Shown here one piece after another: positions 38,786 to 44,700 of a DNA stretch of 64,000 nt (positions are counted from its first letter, which is position 1; every line of letters begins with the position of its first letter). Origin of the DNA: Uloborus plumipes (lineage: Eukaryota; Arthropoda; Arachnida; Araneae; Uloboridae); the NCBI GenBank assembly GCA_038373865.1, contig JAXGGA010000021.1, forward strand, positions 418,359 through 482,358, given 5' to 3'. The notes under the pieces were generated by a model. The model did no database searches. It was not told the DNA's origin and saw only the letters and a list, made by a program, of their open reading frames with translations. The translations under genes were made by a program, and so were the position numbers.

Positions 38786-41700
38786 AATGGCTCGTTTAAA
38801 GATGTTAGATAATGCCCACCCCCCATTAATTTTTTTATACATTACCTCAGACTTGCATATTTTTCATAGTTAAGTAAAATAATCAACATTATTAAAATAA
38901 CTAATATCATCATGCTATTGAATTAACTTACATTGTTTTTAAAAAGCTTAATGTTCTGTTTCATTACCCTTATTTTACTGACATTCTTTTTAATAATTAT
39001 TCATTTATCTTTGGTATTAATTTTTTGTCTTATTTTATTGTTTATTTGTTTTACGTTTCCTTATGTGGGCATGTATTTTGAACTTATTTATTTCTTCTTA
39101 TTATTATTAGTATTTTTCGTTTTATGTTTTATTATACAGGCATGCATTTTGAACTAACCTTTGTTTATTCATTTCTTCTTATTATTATTATTTTATTAAT
39201 TTCTTTATTTGTTATTTCTGAAATTGAATTAAGTGACTTGTTTTCAATAAAATTTCATAGGTTCAACAAATACCTGTTGTAATTTGTTAGGTTCAACAAA
39301 CAGTCTTTTTAGCACTGCTGTGATAAGTGGATCTTCTAGCGCTCCAGAACTTAAAAATGCTGTTCCACCTTCAACTGGTAAATTTCTCGTTTCAAATTTT
39401 AAAATGTAGTTGTATAAGATAACATTGTTTTAGAATTTTACTGTTGTAAATTGACTTGTTTCAATTGTTATTTTTTTTTAATCTTGTTTTTTACTTTTTT
39501 TTAAATACTGTGTGTATACTAGTAATATTTCCTGAGAAAATAATTTTTTCTGATTACTATGCAATAGATATCAAAATTTTATATTGCGTAGTTTCGCTTA
39601 AAAACATAGAATAATTTAAAATCGAAGTATTTTTATGAAATTTTATACATCATAAAATAGAATGAAAAACTAAATAAAAATAAGAAGAATGAGATATGAT
39701 TACTACTATTAAAATCTGTTCGCGTCTGCTTATCTGTCCGTCTGAAGGTCTATTAAACTTTCCTCGCTACTTTAAAGGCGAGCCGCCTTGGCGGCGAGTA
39801 GTTTGCTCAAACTGCCTACACTACATTAAAGCCCGTGCACGCCGGGCCACGCAGCTAGTTATATCATAAAATCGCGTATCTATCTTTATCATATTTTCAC
39901 AATGGATTTTCTTTTTTATGGGTATTTATTCAAATCAGTGCACTATGTGATTGAGAATTTTTTGTTAAATTTATTAAAACTGAAAAGCTAAATTTTGTGA
40001 TTCACCGTTCCTCTTAAATTAATGGTGCATTTTAAAATTAGAAAACCAACATATTTTGAATTTATTGTTTTTTTTTTTTTGTAGTACTCTGATATATATT
40101 GATGTGTACCACTTCAAATTAATTTAAAAAAACAAAAAAAAAAAGCAATTGTAACTATGGAATAGTTACTCAATTAAAAATTGAATGTGTTTTGCAAATG
40201 TTAATTTTATGTTTGTCTTTAAAAAATACTGTTACATAAACTATAAGAGAATTTTTCTGTAACTACTTTAACATTATCAGAAGACTGCTGCTAAAGTGCT
40301 TTTTTTTTTTTTTTTTGAAAACGTACTATACTAAAATCCGATCTAATGTATTGATTATTTTTTCATGGAAGTCATTATCTTTCTTTTCTGCATTCTTTTT
40401 CTTTAGATGGATACTGTAGTGTTCCTACTATTAGACCTTTGGAAACGCTACATAATGCGTTGTCTTTAAAGCAGTTGGACAGTTTCTTAGAAAGAATGAC
40501 CAGTGCCACCTTTCGGATGTCGTTACAAGCTATGTGCAAATTATCTGCGTCTTCATCAGCTTCTTCAGGAAATTCATCCAGCTCTCAACCTTCTGCACTT
40601 CCTATTGTGTCCCCATCAAACAGTAAGGGCTATTTTTTCATTCTTGTACATCTTTTTTTGTTTTATCAGTCGCGTACATAAACTGAGGCGCAGCCGGCCA
40701 AACAAGATTGATAAATGTGCACCCCTTCCTCCTCCCCAGAAAAAGCCTAGGAGTGACATGGGTTTAGGAGAAAATATGTATTGAGCTATGATTTTTTTTT
40801 CCATTGTGCTATTTTTTCTGGATCCTGTGACTTCAAATCTTGGGTGCCCTGGGAGTGTGGTTGTGCTATTTCCCCCACTGATTTTTATGTGAAAGTAAGG
40901 AACAGCCGAGTTTTCTAATTAAGGGCGATTTCATTGTCATGTATGCGATAATTTGCATTGTATTTTCCCTTCCACACTAATTAATAAGGACTGAAAGTTG
41001 TAAATTTGTTGTGCTAGGGCATAAGGTGTTTGAGTTATTGAGCAAAAGAGGAAAAAAAATCTAATATATTTTTTATTTTTTTTAATCAAGTTTGTCATGT
41101 GATAGCTTTAGATTAATAAATTATAACAATATCTTTTCTGAATCCATTGTTGTAATTTTTTTAATTAATACATTGTTTCTGTACTTATTATTTTTTAGTG
41201 TTAGTTTCAAAAACGAACTAATAATGGGTGGTGCACAGAAAATCGGACATTCTGTCCTGTACATGACAGCTCTTTGTTTTGTTTCAAGAGTAATATTTTA
41301 AAAATGTAGTTAACAAATGTTTTCCCTAAGAAGTCGTACATACATCAGGGGTGATTGCGAGTTCATGAAAAAATACCTGAAATTTTTTTAGAGAAAAAGT
41401 GTGTGTGTGGGGGGGGGGGGCATGATTTTTTAATAATAAAAAAATATTTATTTATTTCATTATCATCAAAAATGAGAAAAATTTGATTCTTATATCAGAT
41501 GCAAATCGATTGCATTATTGTAAAATGAAGGCATCAAAATAAAAAAAAGATGCAAATAAAATAATTTATTAAAGTAAAAAAATAATAAAAGTATCGCATC
41601 TCAACATTTCTATTTGGAGAATATTATTAATTATCGGTATAACCACCAAAAATTCTAAAGAGCAAAAAAAAAAAAAATACCGAAGGTGGGAAGATAAAAG

Positions 41701-44700
41701 CACAATTAAAAAATTTTACTTCCGGTATTTTAGAGCATGAAAATACCAGAATCGATCATGAAAATACCGGAAATCCGGTAAAATACCGGAACACAATCAC
41801 CCCTGATACATGCATGATTTCTGAATTGCTCCGTTTAGAATGAAATATAGACCTGTCACATGATGGACAAAATGCATAAATTATATATTAATTTATAATT
41901 TTTGCTATTATGTCCTGAATAATAAAGCTCAGAAAACCAAAAAGGAATTTTGAACAATTAATGCTCAGATTTTCATGATGCTCATATTGTTATGTATAAT
42001 TTATGGTATTGTGTCTATATGTGATCGTTTCTGCTTTTTCTCATCTCCATTTGGATATTTTGGTTTTTATGTATTCAGCATTTTAACTTGAACTTCATTT
42101 TGAGTTTTCTCTCACTCTTTCATGGAATAAAATGTAGCTCTTATCAGCATCTTTTCTTACTTAAAGATTTTTTTTTTTTTTTTTTTTGCTTATAAAAATT
42201 GTTTTTCAAACATGCTATATGGTTGCACTAAAGGCTACATTTCAGGGTTGGCAAAGGTGGGCCCAGCCCAGAAAAACCCGCCCGGGTTTTTCTGGGCGGG
42301 TCCACCAACAAAAACCCACCCGGGTTTTTGTCAAAAGTGGGTTTTTGTTAATTTCTAAGTTATCAACAAACATAGTCAATAATAATATCTCATCTAAATT
42401 ATACATAAAAAATAAGTAAGAAATCAGGTTCATTTGAGATAATTTTTCTTAGAGTAATTATTTATTTTATAAAATAATTATTATTTCTTCAATTTTCAAG
42501 TCATCGTCCAGAAAATTTTTCTAGCTATGATCCTACTTTTTGTTGCAAAATACTTATTATTATTTATTTATTTTTTCACACCAAATTTCAAATTTTAAAA
42601 ATAAGTTGGAAATGAACCATTGATAAACTTCTTGTAGAAGGAAAAAAATGCCTAGTTAATGTTTTATGATAATTTTGATTCAACACAAAATTGAATAAAT
42701 TAATTTTGATTTGTAGGTCTCGAAATTGAAATTTTTGTATGGAATAGTTGCTGCTGCAAATTTTGCTTTTATTCTGGAGCAAGAAAAATTAAGTTTTGCT
42801 CTTCATTTCTTCTAACCCTATTGCATTTAGATGATTTTCAAGTGCTATGTTATAGATGTACCATACCACTGACTTTGATTAAAAAAAAAACAAAGAAAAT
42901 GCGTCCCCATGCAATTTATTACTACTAAAATATTATGACAAGCATTTATTAATAAATTTATAATTCTTGCAAAGCTCTAATGTTAACCTAGTTTTTTCTG
43001 AAGATTATTTCAAAAAAAAAAAAATCGATCAAGAGTCCCCCCCTCCCCCATGTGAAATTAATCAGTTTTGGTTTTGAAAATAGGAGGGGGGGAATTAGAC
43101 ACTTCTCTTATCTCAGGCACACACCTATCATTGAGATATGCCTTATAAGAAACATGCAAATGACATGACTAGACGTGACGCAGGCTACTTAAATTGATAC
43201 TATTAAAAAATTAAAACTATTTGCACTTGTTTATTAATAGAAATAATCATCTTTTCTCATTAAGTTTTTGAAACTTTTACACCCTAAATATTCCTGTATT
43301 TGTAGGAAAGCCCATTTGCAACAGTTCTTCTATTTTGCAAAAAACAAGTGATAAAAGTTTATAGCTGAAACCATTGTCCAAAGCTTCTTAAATATACACA
43401 TTAAATATTACAATTCGGTTGATGATATTATTAACTGATATTGTTAATAATATTAATTATTAATCCATTAAAATTGATTAAATGCGATTCAGAACTTTAA
43501 CTTAATGAATATATTTTTATATGAATGAATGCATACATTATATATCAATACCCGCATAAGAGATAAAATTTAACATACAAAAACCCAGAAAAACCCGCAA
43601 ATACCCAGAAAAACCCACAAATACCCAGAAAAACCCACAAATACCCAGAAAAACCCACAAAAACTCGGGTGGGTTGGGTTTTTGTAGAAAAACCCGGGTT
43701 TTTGCCAACACTTCTACATTTTGAAAAAAATTATTCAAAAATAAGTACATTATGTTATAAATCACTTCTCTTTTAATCATATAGTTAAATATTAATAAAA
43801 ATTGTAATACATTTTAATGGTGTTGAAAATGTTTGTATTTCTTTTTTCAAATTGTATTACGAATTTTCCACTGTTGTCTGCTTTGCAAGTCTTTCTCAAA
43901 GATATATCCACATCACCATACATTTATGCTTTATAAATAATGACACATGTCTTGGTTGCAATCAAGTATTTTAATCAACTTATCTGCATTAAGTGCTTTC
44001 ATTAACATGCTGGTTTAATAACTCAAAAAGCACTTTTTTTTCTTATTGCTAATGAAAATGAATTTCTACCTTACCTTAAAGTCCTTCAAAGCTGTTTTCT
44101 TGCAGTAACCCTTTGCGTTCAATGCTCCTCTGAAAATAGATAAATATTGGAGCTCTTAGCAGTTTTATGACCCTGGATCTTGATTTATGTTTCTTATCAC
44201 AACACTTAGTGTGTTGGTTACGCAATGTAAGTTGTTTACCTTTTATCTCTCAGCCTCTTCAGTTACTCTGTTATCTCTAAAAAATGTACAGATCCTAGGG
44301 CTTCTTGAATTATTTTGCAACATCGTTATGAGATTTGCTGTTTTGGGAAAATATTTATTTAAAATAATCTTGTTTTTCAAAAAAAAAAAGTCTCAAATAT
44401 GTACAGAAATTTGTTCTTCAAAATAATCGTGTAATCACATTACTGTGATTGAAAATATTATAGCAATGTGAAAATTACGCAAATAATAATAAAAATTACA
44501 GATGCATGTTTCACGGTTAGAGTAATTCCTTCATCAGAGCAAAAATGAAGTTATGTGGGCTAAAAGCATAAGCTCTTTTTTTCTGATAAATGGTTTTCTT
44601 ATAATACTCAAGTCTGCTATTTTTATTACTTTAGAATTATTGTTAATGGGTAATATCAACTTTTTTATCATATTTTTTAGCTCATTGCAAAAAGATAAAA

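Larger units (their letters stand above)
36499..39260. other. PPIP5K intron of 2.8 kb
   Basis: It holds the MITE 36573-36934, the palindrome 37146-37576, the inverted-repeat element 38071-38330 and the TA microsatellite 38652-38784. A short hairpin ACCGAGCCTCACTCGGT at 37822-37838 has the look of a transposon terminus but has no partner. No exon is seen. Confidence 0.65.

Noticed and set aside
38508..38873. Open frames of Ile-Tyr repeats on both strands
   Set aside because: They are translations of the TA microsatellite and have no coding evidence.
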